From the NCBI GenBank assembly GCA_902494135.1, contig CABUSE010000026.1:1-13043 (forward strand): a DNA stretch of 13,043 bases, in the 5' to 3' direction. This stretch comes from an uncultured Collinsella sp. Its GTDB lineage: Bacteria > Actinomycetota > Coriobacteriia > Coriobacteriales > Coriobacteriaceae. The position numbers were made by a program, and so were the translations under genes. Positions 1-7,104 of this stretch are shown here, piece by piece. The notes under the pieces were generated by a model. The model was not told where the DNA came from and did no database searches. It saw only the letters and a program-made list of their open reading frames with translations. Within the stretch, counting starts at the first letter, position 1; each line of letters begins with the position of its first letter.

Positions 1-137
1 GCCGGGCCGTTGACGCCCAACAGCATGCCGAGCGCGATAAAGATGAGCAGGGTGGGGAAGGGGAGCTTTTTGCCGACGGGTTTGATGGTCAGGCACAAAA
101 TGATGACGAGGCCGATAAAGAGAAGGATCTGGTTCAT
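1..137 (-). CDS. Cation/proton antiporter (CPA1 type), N-terminal fragment
   Basis: Only the first 45 codons are present; the gene leaves the window at its left edge. The visible peptide starts MNQILLFIGLVIILCLTIKP and continues with a KKLPFPTLLIF segment and a GMLLGVNGP segment. A first membrane helix (about residues 3-18), a short basic loop, then P-x-P-T-L-L and a helix ending G-x-L-L-G-x-x-G is the usual opening of NhaP/CvrA-type sodium or potassium/proton antiporters of the inner membrane. The ATG (complement of 135-137) has an AGGAG 12 bases upstream, which is rather distant. It is transcribed away from the phosphatase gene at 391. Family assignment comes from the N-terminus only; the transported ion cannot be told, and another polytopic transporter is possible. 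Confidence 0.6.
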   Translation of the reverse strand, partial: MNQILLFIGLVIILCLTIKPVGKKLPFPTLLIFIALGMLLGVNGP

Positions 138-286
138 GGATAGTGTCCGCTCCTGGGTGGTTGGCGTGGCACGGTCAGTTGTCTGTGGTTATTTGTACCC
201 AAAGATGGTGGGTTGATGGGGTTGGATTGCGGGCGTGCGCGATATCGTCATAGACGGCTGCCGTCTTTGCCTCTGCTCGGAAACCC

Positions 287-315
287 TTTCCAGCTTTATT
301 GCAACGGAGTACAAT
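287..315 (+). promoter_or_regulatory. Candidate sigma-70 type promoter for the metallophosphatase gene
   Basis: TTTCCA (287-292) and TACAAT (310-315) are separated by 17 bases, matching 4/6 and 5/6 of the -35 and -10 consensus. The start codon lies 75 bases downstream. The rest of 138-390 shows no gene; it holds a short inverted repeat AGACGGC-T-GCCGTCT (252-266) with no T-tract. Confidence 0.4.
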
Positions 316-390
316 GGGTAACGTTTAAGTTCAACTTGAAGTTTTAGTTGCGGCACCGGGCTTCGGCCGCAATGCAAGGAGAGGCGTACC

Positions 391-1230
391 ATGGCGATCT
401 ATGTGACATCTGATGCTCACGGGCACGTGCGTGCGCTTGACGAGGCCCTGTCTAAGATCTCGTTGACGTCCGACGACACGCTGTACGTGCTGGGCGACAT
501 GATCGATCGCGGGCCCGATCCGGTCGGCGTTATTAAGCTCGTGCGCTCGCTGCCCAACGCCCGCGTGCTCAAGGGCAATCACGAGCAGATCATGCTCGAT
601 GCCATCATTGGCCAGGATCCGCTCGATGCCGAGACCTGGGATATCAACGGTGGCTGGACGACGCGCGAGCAGCTCAACGACATGGAATTTGAGGCATACG
701 AGGAGCTCGTGCGATGGATGGCCGCGCTGCCGCTCTACGCGGTGGTCGAGACTGCCGAGCGGCCGTACCTGCTGGTGCACGCCGGCATTCAGACCGAGGC
801 GGCGCGTGCGTTTTTGCTTGAGCATGGTGTCGATTGCGGCGACGGCGTCGGAGCGGTGGGTGCCGATCGCGAGCTGCTGCAGCAGATGCTCGCGGTGCAG
901 TCGTCCGATGACCTGCTATGGATTCGTCACGGCTATTGGGATGTGCCGACCGGGCTGCTTTCTGCCGAGGGCAAGGGCCCGGTCGTGGTGAGCGGCCACA
1001 CGCCCACGGTATCGCTTGGGCGCTATTGCGAGGTCGGTGGTCTGGCGGGGCTCGATGAGGAATCGGGACGCGGGCAGATCGTGCGCTTGGGCGGCGAGGA
1101 CACTGCCGGTGTGCCCGATCGTATCGATATCGACTGCGCCGCCGCCACCGGCTCCGAGTTCGGTCGCGTGGGCATCCTGCGGCTCGATGATGGGGCGGAG
1201 TTCTACGCGAACATCAACCCGGGCGAATAA
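391..1230 (+). CDS. PPP/calcineurin-like metallophosphatase
   Basis: A 279-residue cytosolic phosphoesterase of the PPP/ApaH-like superfamily. The dinuclear-metal motifs appear in the right order: SDAHGH at residues 7-12 (D8, H10), GDMIDRG at 35-41 (D36, D39, R40), GNHE at 62-65, HAG at 130-132 and SGHTP at 201-205. The C-terminal IDIDCAAATG...GILRLDDG stretch resembles the closing strands of PPP phosphatases. Length fits bacterial PrpA/PrpE/ApaH-like enzymes. Substrate could be phosphoserine/threonine or phosphotyrosine proteins, or a dinucleoside tetraphosphate; the sequence does not decide. The first motif has Ser where many relatives have Gly (GDxHG). The ATG at 391 has AAGGAGAGG about 7 bases upstream, which fixes the start. 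It stands alone, with a terminator downstream at 1367-1410. Confidence 0.88.
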   Translation: MAIYVTSDAHGHVRALDEALSKISLTSDDTLYVLGDMIDRGPDPVGVIKLVRSLPNARVLKGNHEQIMLDAIIGQDPLDAETWDINGGWTTREQLNDMEFEAYEELVRWMAALPLYAVVETAERPYLLVHAGIQTEAARAFLLEHGVDCGDGVGAVGADRELLQQMLAVQSSDDLLWIRHGYWDVPTGLLSAEGKGPVVVSGHTPTVSLGRYCEVGGLAGLDEESGRGQIVRLGGEDTAGVPDRIDIDCAAATGSEFGRVGILRLDDGAEFYANINPGE

Positions 1231-1366
1231 CCTTGTTCCGCCGATCTACCGTAGCTAATTTGGGACGGGGCTTTTTTGACTACTTTCGGAGAGTAGCGCC
1301 TTCTTGCTCGGTAAGCGCTAGAAATGAGGAGCGTCTGCGTCCTCGACAGCGCGAAAATGCTCGAAA

Positions 1367-1410
1367 AACCGTCGCAACGGAGTCAAACGACGTCGCGGCG
1401 GTTCTTTTTT
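1367..1410 (+). terminator. Rho-independent terminator downstream of the phosphatase gene
   Basis: AACCGTCGC (1367-1375) pairs with GCGGCGGTT (1395-1403), nine pairs including one G-U, followed by C and six Ts (1405-1410). It lies 136 bases after the phosphatase stop. Between them (1231-1366) are further short hairpins: CTACT/AGTAG around 1280-1296, TAGCGC/GCGCTA around 1293-1321 and GAGGA/TCCTC around 1326-1344. No coding signal is seen there, so this is a long structured 3' UTR or a small RNA with its own terminator. Confidence 0.6.
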
Positions 1411-1423
1411 GGCTGCCCTCTGG

Positions 1424-1546
1424 CTAAGTGAGTAGACTTTTTTGGAAATGCCGAGCACCCAACATATTTGCCTCAATAAAACAGCAGGTCAAAGACTTGT
1501 GCTCTGTCGGTGTGGTCGGGGATTCGGTAAAAGTCTACTCACTTAG
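1424..1546. repeat. MITE-like element with perfect 18-bp terminal inverted repeats
   Basis: CTAAGTGAGTAGACTTTT (1424-1441) is repeated exactly in reverse complement at 1529-1546. The 87-base interior has an inner inverted repeat: GAGCAC (1453-1458) with GTGCTC (1499-1504), flanked by CCGA and TCGG with a small bulge. The interior is AT-richer than the surrounding genes and encodes nothing convincing. No target-site duplication is visible next to the arms. It lies between convergently arranged genes (phosphatase plus, flippase minus). It could be a miniature non-autonomous transposon, a structured RNA, or a cruciform-forming protein site. From 1547 to 1627 only a small hairpin (ACCCC/GGGGT near 1576-1590) is visible. 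Confidence 0.6.
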
Positions 1547-1627
1547 TTTTGCGTGATGCATATTGTTCGCAATGTGACCCCAGCCGGGGTGATTCCATCG
1601 CAAATTCCGGTGACCGTGGGCAGCTAA

Positions 1628-3208
1628 TTAGGCGCCGTAGGGGTTGCGGTCGCGCTCAATGCGTTGGCGGATGTGGGCGTACTCGATAATCAGTAGCACC
1701 AGGAGTAGGACCATGATGGCTAGGTAGCTCACCACAGCGCCCATCATACCCAGCAGCTTAATCAGGATCACCGGGAGCACCACGCTCACGGCAAAGCAGA
1801 TCAGGTAGATCTTGGTGACGTCTCCAGCGTGGCGCAGCACTGTGATGATGGCGTAGATAAAGTCGATGGCCGCGGTGATGCCGCCGGCGACGACCATCAG
1901 CAGCGCCAATGTGCGGTAGCGCTCAAAGTTGAGGCCGTACATATAGCTCATGAGGGGAATGCCGGGACCGGCCATAAATGCGGCGCACACGCCGGTGATG
2001 ACCACGATCAGCGCCATAACAGCAACAATAATCAGGTCAAAGCGACGACGCTTGCGAGGATTAGCCCAAATGCTCGACAAGCGCAGGAGCTGCGGTTTAT
2101 AGACAAATCCAATGCTCAACAGAATAGCCTGAGCTGGAAAAAACAGGGCATTAAAGTACAGCTGGTATTTGTAGGCCAGTGTTCCTTCCATCACAAACTT
2201 GGGCATGCTCTCGATAAGGTTGAACAGGAATAGCGCGCCAAAGAGTGGGGCGCAATGGACAAACAGGTGGCCGACCTCGCGCAGGCTCACGCGGCGGGAT
2301 TTTTCGGTCTCGAGCAGGGCGAGCGGCGCGGTGACCAGCACGAGCGAGGCGATCGCGGCAATGCCCATGGCCATGGCCGCGATGGACATGCTGCGCGTGA
2401 GGAACAGTGCCACGCTAAAGACCGCGATGACGCCGACGGAGCGTAGCGTTTGGCTCATGCCAGCCAGGTAGAGCTTGTCGGCCTGCTGCAGGCGGCCTTC
2501 GTACACGTCGGCGACGCCGTCGATGACCTTATACAGGTAGACGCCCAGGCCGATCGTCGCCATCTGCGTGTCATAGCCGCGGGCGCTGCTGTACATGAGG
2601 CCGCAGCCTAGGGCGAGCGCTCCGCAAAGCCAGCGGTTGAGCTGGTAGGAGGCAAAGGACGTCTTTTCGTCGATGTCCGAGACCTGGAAATTGCGCACGC
2701 CGTAGTTGCACGCGATCATGATGAGCGTGCCGGTGACAAAGGCGATGGAGAATTTGCCTGCTTCTTCGGCGCCCACGAGTTGCGTAGACACGATGGTGAG
2801 CAGCGGAAACGCCAAACCCCACACGGCGGTGCCGAGGGTGTTCCAAAGATAGTCGCGACTGGTGGCGTGCTCCTCGTATTCCGCCTCCTGCATGGAGAGG
2901 CCGCCGCCGTAGACGGCGCCGAGCAGACGGTTCCACCAAGCGTTGACCATGCGGCGGACGGGGCCGGGCTCCCGATCGCGTTCGCGCCGGCGACGTGTGG
3001 CTTGGCTGCTATCGGGCCCGCCGGCGTTGCGCTGACTCAGCTCTTTGATGCGTGCGAGTTCCTCGGCAGTGTGCGAGGCAGGGAAGAGGCCGTTCTCGAT
3101 GCGGCCGCCCTGGGCCTTCGCGGCGCCGTCTCTCGATGCAGCGGGGTTGGAGACGCCGTTGCGGCGAGCGATGGCGCGGCGAATGCTATCGAGGGGCGTG
3201 ATGCTCAA
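1628..3208 (-). CDS. Wzx/MATE-like polysaccharide flippase family membrane protein
   Basis: A 526-residue integral membrane protein resembling flippases that move lipid-linked glycans across the cytoplasmic membrane (MOP/MVF exporters). Residues 1-120 are hydrophilic, with an RRRRERDRE patch at 72-79, and are probably cytoplasmic. Membrane segments begin near 122-145 (WNTLGTAVWGLAFPLLTIVS), and hydrophobic stretches follow to about residue 515, roughly a dozen or more. The core (NTLGTAVWGLAFPLLTIV, GKFSIAFVTG, NYGVRNFQVSDI) is like oligosaccharide flippases. The start is taken as TTG (complement of 3206-3208) because AAAGGA sits 8 bases upstream on the minus strand. It is a single gene, divergent from lctP. 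No glycosyltransferase neighbours are visible, so the substrate is unknown; the 120-residue extension is longer than typical Wzx proteins carry. Confidence 0.7.
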   Translation of the reverse strand: MSITPLDSIRRAIARRNGVSNPAASRDGAAKAQGGRIENGLFPASHTAEELARIKELSQRNAGGPDSSQATRRRRERDREPGPVRRMVNAWWNRLLGAVYGGGLSMQEAEYEEHATSRDYLWNTLGTAVWGLAFPLLTIVSTQLVGAEEAGKFSIAFVTGTLIMIACNYGVRNFQVSDIDEKTSFASYQLNRWLCGALALGCGLMYSSARGYDTQMATIGLGVYLYKVIDGVADVYEGRLQQADKLYLAGMSQTLRSVGVIAVFSVALFLTRSMSIAAMAMGIAAIASLVLVTAPLALLETEKSRRVSLREVGHLFVHCAPLFGALFLFNLIESMPKFVMEGTLAYKYQLYFNALFFPAQAILLSIGFVYKPQLLRLSSIWANPRKRRRFDLIIVAVMALIVVITGVCAAFMAGPGIPLMSYMYGLNFERYRTLALLMVVAGGITAAIDFIYAIITVLRHAGDVTKIYLICFAVSVVLPVILIKLLGMMGAVVSYLAIMVLLLVLLIIEYAHIRQRIERDRNPYGA

Positions 3209-3236
3209 AGCGGAGTCCTTTCTATTGCTGCGCTTT

Positions 3237-3242
3237 AGTATA
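3237..3242 (-). promoter_or_regulatory. Candidate -10 element for the flippase gene
   Basis: Read on the minus strand, 3242-3237 is TATACT, 28 bases before the TTG start. No good -35 hexamer is found at 16-18 bases, so this is weak evidence for a promoter. Confidence 0.25.
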
Positions 3243-3267
3243 GACGCGACGGTGTTCGTTCGTGTTT

Positions 3268-3284
3268 TTGAACGGATTGTTCAA
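3268..3284. repeat. Inverted repeat in the flippase/lctP divergent region
   Basis: TTGAAC (3268-3273) and GTTCAA (3279-3284) form a perfect 6-bp inverted repeat around GGATT. It lies between two divergent genes, about 60 bases upstream of the flippase start and 105 upstream of lctP. A regulator-binding site is possible; the short arms make chance occurrence plausible. Confidence 0.3.
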
Positions 3285-3388
3285 TAATTTCGGCGGGCGG
3301 CTGTAATTTGTCGGTAAACGTGCGGTATCCTGTTGAAGTTTTGTGACACCCCCGATGCCGCCCACGCGGTACCAAGGAGCTTCTACCT

Positions 3389-4960
3389 ATGGACGTCGCC
3401 GCATTCTTACTGGCTCTTGTGCCGATTATTTGGCTGGTCGTGATGCTGCTGTGCTTTAAATGGCCAGCTTGGAAGGCCGCTATCGGATCGTTTGTCCTTT
3501 CGTGCTTGTTTGCCTTCGCATGGTGGCACCTGCCGGCAGCGCAGATCGCGACCGCCTCGCTCGAAGGTTTTTTGATGGCTCTGTGGCCCATCGTCCTGGT
3601 GATCATCGCCGCGGTGTTCACGTATAACCTGTGCGTTCGTACGGGCGCCATGGACGTGATCGGCAGCATGATCACCTCCATCAGCAGCGACCGCCGTCTG
3701 CTGGCGCTGCTCGTGGCTTGGTGCTTCGGTGGCTTTATGGAGGGCATGGCCGGCTTCGGTACCGCTGTCGCCATTCCCGCCGGCATGCTCGCGGGCCTGG
3801 GCTTTGAGGCCGTGCCTGCCGTGCTCATCTGCCTGCTGGCCAACGGCGTGCCCACGCCCTACGGCTCCATCGGCATCCCCACGGTGTCCGTTGCCGACCT
3901 GGTGGGTTTGGATTCCCTTCACCTAGCGACCGTTCAGCTGGTGCAGCTCGCACCGTTCTTTGTGGTGATGCCGCTATTTATTGTGCTGGTTGCGGGCCGT
4001 GTTGCCGATGACCAGGGCAATGCCGCGAGTGTGGGCGAGCGTCTGCACGGTGTTGCCGGCGTGGCGTTGCTCTCCGGCGTGTCGTTTGTCGGCGCGGCTC
4101 TGGTCGTTGCCATGTTTGTGGGCCCCGAGCTGGCCGTGGTCGTAGGATCCATCGTTTCGCTCGCGCTGACAGCTGCACTTGCCATGCGTGCCGAGAAGTC
4201 GGGGCATCTGGACGCACGCTTTCACATGAATATCGAGGCGGGGGAGAAGCTCACCGTTAAGTCGGCGCTTTCGGCCTGGTCGTGCTTCATCCTGATCTTT
4301 GTGTTGCTGCTGGGCACGTCTAATCTGGTGCCCGCTGTACATGCTGCGCTCGCGCCGTTTGCGAGCCATGTGCAGGTGTATTGCGGTGAGAATCCCGGTA
4401 TGCTTACGTTTTCGTGGATCAACACGCCAGGCGTCTGGATTTTCCTGGCGGCGTTTGTCGGCGGTGCCATTCAGGGCGCTTCGCCGCGCATGATGGGCGA
4501 GGTGCTGGCCGCGACTGTGAAGCAGATGACGCCGACGGTGATCACGATGCTTTCGGTACTGGGCTGCGCCAAGGTGATGGGCTATGCCGGCATGATTTCG
4601 TCGATCAGTGCGTTTTGCATTGCGGTCGCCGGCGGTCTCTACCCGATTCTGGCTCCGTGGATCGGCGCAGTCGGTGCGTTCGTGACCGGCTCGGGCACGT
4701 CCTCGGGCATGCTGTTTGGTCCCATTCAGAGCCAGGCCGCCACTGCGCTGGGTGTGAGCGACTACTGGATGGTCGCATTGAACGCCCTGGGCGTCGCCGC
4801 TGGTAAGATGATCTCGCCGCAGACCCTCGCCATTGGTCTTGCCGCCGTGCACGTGCGCGGTAAGGATGCCGAACTCCTGGGCGCGGTGCTGCCCTACGCT
4901 GCCGGCATGCTGGTCCTGATGAGCGCCATAGCCATGCTCGGCCAAGGCCTGCCGCTGTAG
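3389..4960 (+). CDS. lctP: L-lactate permease family transporter
   Basis: A 523-residue inner-membrane transporter of the lactate permease (LctP/LldP) family, which takes up lactate, and in relatives glycolate, with protons. It is hydrophobic almost throughout, the first helix spanning about residues 5-22. The family hallmark FGGFMEGMAGFGTAVAIPA is at 113-131, followed by LANGVPTPYGSIGIPT (150-165), which matches the conserved substrate-region segment. Length is near the usual 500-560. The ATG at 3389 has AAGGAG (3374-3379) nine bases upstream. The stop is immediately followed by the palindrome at 4962-5017. pckA lies downstream in the same direction, 278 bases away, so lactate uptake and PEP/oxaloacetate metabolism are neighbours, though probably separately transcribed. 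Substrate is inferred from the family; related organic acids are possible. Confidence 0.9.
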   Translation: MDVAAFLLALVPIIWLVVMLLCFKWPAWKAAIGSFVLSCLFAFAWWHLPAAQIATASLEGFLMALWPIVLVIIAAVFTYNLCVRTGAMDVIGSMITSISSDRRLLALLVAWCFGGFMEGMAGFGTAVAIPAGMLAGLGFEAVPAVLICLLANGVPTPYGSIGIPTVSVADLVGLDSLHLATVQLVQLAPFFVVMPLFIVLVAGRVADDQGNAASVGERLHGVAGVALLSGVSFVGAALVVAMFVGPELAVVVGSIVSLALTAALAMRAEKSGHLDARFHMNIEAGEKLTVKSALSAWSCFILIFVLLLGTSNLVPAVHAALAPFASHVQVYCGENPGMLTFSWINTPGVWIFLAAFVGGAIQGASPRMMGEVLAATVKQMTPTVITMLSVLGCAKVMGYAGMISSISAFCIAVAGGLYPILAPWIGAVGAFVTGSGTSSGMLFGPIQSQAATALGVSDYWMVALNALGVAAGKMISPQTLAIGLAAVHVRGKDAELLGAVLPYAAGMLVLMSAIAMLGQGLPL

Positions 4961-4961
4961 T

Positions 4962-5017
4962 CGGCACTTAGGGACGTTCCTTATGTGCCGGCACTTTGGG
5001 AACGTCCCTAAGTGCCG
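4962..5017. repeat. Nested palindrome directly after lctP (19-bp perfect arms)
   Basis: CGGCACTTAGGGACGTTCC (4962-4980) is repeated exactly in reverse complement at 4999-5017. The 18-base loop contains a second perfect palindrome, GTGCCGGCAC (4985-4994), which is itself a partial copy of the arm ends. It begins one base after the lctP stop codon. There is no T-tract after it, so it looks more like a repeat element or 3'-end stabiliser than a standard terminator. Confidence 0.7.
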
Positions 5018-5023
5018 GCATCC

Positions 5024-5063
5024 GGGGACATTCCTTGAATGTTGCCTGTTCAAGAGTGTCCCC
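5024..5063. repeat. Second palindrome of the lctP-pckA intergenic cluster
   Basis: GGGGACA (5024-5030) pairs with TGTCCCC (5057-5063), and inside it CTTGAA (5034-5039) pairs with TTCAAG (5049-5054), giving a hairpin with a small internal loop. Its left part, GGGGACATTCCTT, resembles GGGACGTTCCTT in the preceding palindrome, so the two look related by duplication and divergence. Confidence 0.6.
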
Positions 5064-5099
5064 AATGACTAGTTGTTTAAAAACGTCCCCAATGACTAG
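5058..5099. repeat. Pair of 15-bp direct repeats
   Basis: GTCCCCAATGACTAG occurs at 5058-5072 and again, identical, at 5085-5099, a 27-base period. The first copy overlaps the right arm of the 5024-5063 hairpin. The intervening bases are AT-rich (TTGTTTAAAAAC). Confidence 0.75.
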
Positions 5100-5148
5100 G
5101 CCGCTTGCCTGCGATTTTTGACCGTTGGGCGGGCTTGCCACCCTTGCC

Positions 5149-5164
5149 GCAAAAACGTTTTTGC
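5149..5164. promoter_or_regulatory. Perfect 16-bp palindrome, candidate operator of pckA
   Basis: GCAAAAACGTTTTTGC is a perfect palindrome with a central CG, the general format of LacI/GalR-family operators (compare CcpA cre and PurR sites). It ends 74 bases before the pckA start and just upstream of a TACAAC (5173-5178) that could be a -10, although no good -35 is spaced with it. Catabolite or gluconeogenic control of pckA would make biological sense. The regulator is not in this window. Confidence 0.45.
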
Positions 5165-5181
5165 ATATCGGGTACAACGGG

Positions 5182-5197
5182 CTTTACGTGAGTAAAG
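5182..5197. promoter_or_regulatory. Inverted repeat in the pckA leader
   Basis: CTTTAC (5182-5187) and GTAAAG (5192-5197) flank GTGA. The repeat is 41 bases before the pckA start and shortly after the possible -10 (5173-5178). It could be a second operator or a small hairpin in the 5' UTR. Confidence 0.3.
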
Positions 5198-5238
5198 TGC
5201 GCGCCGCGTCCACGTGTCGCGTTTTTAAAGGAGGCCCC

Positions 5239-6909
5239 ATGCCTGGTGTTACCCCTGCAGAAGTTTTGTCCAACTTTGGTATTACGCTCGTTGAAGACCC
5301 CGCCGAGAATCAGCCCCGTCTGCTGGTCGATCTACCCGCCGCGGAGCTCGTCGAGCACGCTATCCGCCGCGAAGAAGGCCGCATGGCATCCAACGGCGCG
5401 CTGGTGATTGAGACGGGGGAGCGCACTGGTCGTTCTCCCAACGATCGCTTTATCGTTGACACCCCCGATGTTCACGACAAGATTGCCTGGGGCGCCGTCA
5501 ATCGCCCGCTGTCCGTCGAGAGCTATGAGGCCATCAAGGCCGGCATCGTCGACTATCTCAACGAGCGCGACGTGTTCGTCACCCGCGGCATGGCAGGCGC
5601 CGACCGCAACCACACGCGTCGACTGCTCGTTGCCTGCGAGCGTGCCAGCCAGGCGCTCTTTATTAAGCAGATACTCGCCCGCCCGCTTGCCCGCGAAATC
5701 GCGCGCACCGGCGAGCCGGACTTTTGCGTGCTCGCCGCACCTGGCTACCAGTGCGACCCCGCCATCAAGGGCCTCAACTCTAGCGCCGCCGTGGTCATCA
5801 ACTTCCAGGAACGCGTGATTCTGGTCGCCGGCACCGGCTACTCCGGCGAGATTAAAAAGTCGATCTTTAGCGTCATGAACTACCTGCTGCCCGTCGAGGA
5901 CGACGTGCTGCCCATGCACTGCTCGGCCAGCATGGACCCCGTCACGCACGAGACCGCCGTGTTCTTTGGCCTGTCCGGTACCGGCAAGACCACGCTTTCG
6001 GCCAACCCCACGCGCCTACTGATCGGCGACGACGAGCACGGTTGGTCCGACATGGGCATCTTCAATATCGAGGGTGGCTGCTACGCCAAATGCGAGGGCC
6101 TGGACGCCTTCCACGAGCCCGAGATCTTCAACGCTGTCCGCTTTGGCGCGATCTGCGAAAACGTGGTGCTCGACGAGAACCGCAAGCCCAACTACGATGA
6201 CATCTCGATCACGCACAACACGCGCGTGGCCTATCCCGTGGAGCACATTCCTAACGCGTGGACTAAGGGCATGGGCACCACTCCGAGTGTCGTGCTGTTC
6301 CTGACTTGCGACGCTTTTGGCGTGCTGCCGCCCATCTCGCGTCTGACGGCCGATGCCGCCATGTACCACTTTGTGACGGGCTTTACGGCTAAGATTCCCG
6401 GCACCGAGGTCGGCGTCACCGAGCCCACGCCCACGTTCTCTTCGCTGTTCGGCGAGCCGTTTATGCCGCTCGACCCCATGGTTTACGCCAAGATGCTTGG
6501 CGAGCGCATTGCCGACGGCCGCACGCGCGTGTACCTGGTCAACACCGGCTGGATTGGCGGCGGCTACGGCGTGGGTCATCGCATCGAGCTTGCCTACACG
6601 CGCGCCCTGGTGGCCCGCGCCCTCGACGGTACCATCGAGGACAGCGAGTTCGTGCACGACGACATCTTTAACGTCGACATTCCCACCACGTGCCACGGCG
6701 TACCCGACGGCATCCTGGTGCCGCGCCAGTATTGGCAGAGCACCGCTCGCTACGACGAGGCAGCGCACAACCTGGCGGTGATGTTCGAGGAGAACTTCGA
6801 GAAGAAGTACTCGCACCTGCCCGAGTCCGTCAAGGCCGCCGGCCCGCACGCACAGGTGCCCGCCGACGCCCGTCATCGCGGCCGCGGCCTGCTGGGGCTT
6901 CGCCACTAG
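5239..6909 (+). CDS. pckA: Phosphoenolpyruvate carboxykinase (ATP)
   Basis: Cytosolic enzyme interconverting oxaloacetate plus ATP with PEP, CO2 and ADP. It serves gluconeogenesis, or in many fermenters CO2 fixation in the PEP-to-C4 direction. The 556-residue protein carries all the ATP-type motifs: RTGRSPNDR at 62-70 (substrate arginine), YSGEIKKS at 201-208 (catalytic Lys), MHCSASM near 226-232 with His227 for the metal, P-loop GLSGTGKTT at 244-252, and IGDDEHGW at 262-269. The ATG at 5239 has a near-perfect AAAGGAGG (5227-5234) four bases upstream; the frame stays open further upstream but without family sequence. It is slightly longer than the usual 520-540, owing to a basic tail after AAGP (HAQVPADARHRGRGLLGLRH). 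The preceding lctP and the 5149-5164 palindrome suggest carbon-source control. Confidence 0.97.
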   Translation: MPGVTPAEVLSNFGITLVEDPAENQPRLLVDLPAAELVEHAIRREEGRMASNGALVIETGERTGRSPNDRFIVDTPDVHDKIAWGAVNRPLSVESYEAIKAGIVDYLNERDVFVTRGMAGADRNHTRRLLVACERASQALFIKQILARPLAREIARTGEPDFCVLAAPGYQCDPAIKGLNSSAAVVINFQERVILVAGTGYSGEIKKSIFSVMNYLLPVEDDVLPMHCSASMDPVTHETAVFFGLSGTGKTTLSANPTRLLIGDDEHGWSDMGIFNIEGGCYAKCEGLDAFHEPEIFNAVRFGAICENVVLDENRKPNYDDISITHNTRVAYPVEHIPNAWTKGMGTTPSVVLFLTCDAFGVLPPISRLTADAAMYHFVTGFTAKIPGTEVGVTEPTPTFSSLFGEPFMPLDPMVYAKMLGERIADGRTRVYLVNTGWIGGGYGVGHRIELAYTRALVARALDGTIEDSEFVHDDIFNVDIPTTCHGVPDGILVPRQYWQSTARYDEAAHNLAVMFEENFEKKYSHLPESVKAAGPHAQVPADARHRGRGLLGLRH

Positions 6910-6923
6910 CGTCGCCTCAGGTC

Positions 6924-6966
6924 CAAAACCACCACAAAGGGGACAGGTACCTTTGTGGCGGTTTTG
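6924..6966 (-). repeat. Palindromic repeat, copy A (inverted orientation), after pckA
   Basis: CAAAACCACCACAAAGG (6924-6940) pairs with CCTTTGTGGCGGTTTTG (6950-6966) over 17 bases with one mismatch; the loop is GGACAGGTA. Read in reverse complement it matches copies B (7879-7920) and C (9922-9963), including the loop, so this copy lies in the opposite orientation. It starts 14 bases after the pckA stop. On the plus strand it ends in only four Ts, so terminator activity is possible but uncertain. Confidence 0.8.
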
Positions 6967-6992
6967 CTCGCGCGGATGACTCGGGTTACAAT
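6964..6992 (+). promoter_or_regulatory. Candidate promoter for the B3/B4-domain gene
   Basis: TTGCTC (6964-6969) and TACAAT (6987-6992) are separated by exactly 17 bases, 4/6 and 5/6 matches to consensus. The -35 hexamer overlaps the last three bases of palindrome copy A. The implied leader of about 135 nt precedes the start at 7135. Confidence 0.5.
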
Positions 6993-7046
6993 ACGCCTGA
7001 TATATCGTCTCCTTCTCCGGATGGGGACAGCGTAAGCGCTCTTGTG

Positions 7047-7104
7047 ACGGCACCGTAGGACTTTGAAGGTGGCCGTTGTAAGGGCGCTTTTTGTTTGAGC
7101 GCCC
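7047..7104 (+). other. Structured 5' leader of the B3/B4-domain gene
   Basis: Two hairpins follow each other. ACGGCACC (7047-7054) pairs with GGTGGCCGT (7068-7076) with one bulged G. GGGCGCT (7082-7088) pairs perfectly with AGCGCCC (7098-7104) around a T-rich loop, ending 17 bases before the ribosome binding site. A smaller GCG-TAAG-CGC lies just upstream (7030-7039). The arrangement could be a regulatory leader, but I match it to no known riboswitch or T-box. Confidence 0.3.

Noticed and set aside
3974..5065. 363-codon open frame on the minus strand across lctP
   Set aside because: Antisense shadow of lctP; its translation is rich in His, Arg and Gln with no family resemblance.
5058..5099. 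The two 15-bp direct repeats as a minimal CRISPR array
   Set aside because: Only two copies with a 12-base spacer, overlapping a palindrome, and no cas genes; repeat and spacer are too short for a CRISPR array.
6016..7053. 345-codon open frame on the minus strand across pckA
   Set aside because: Antisense shadow of pckA, which has all catalytic motifs in the plus frame.
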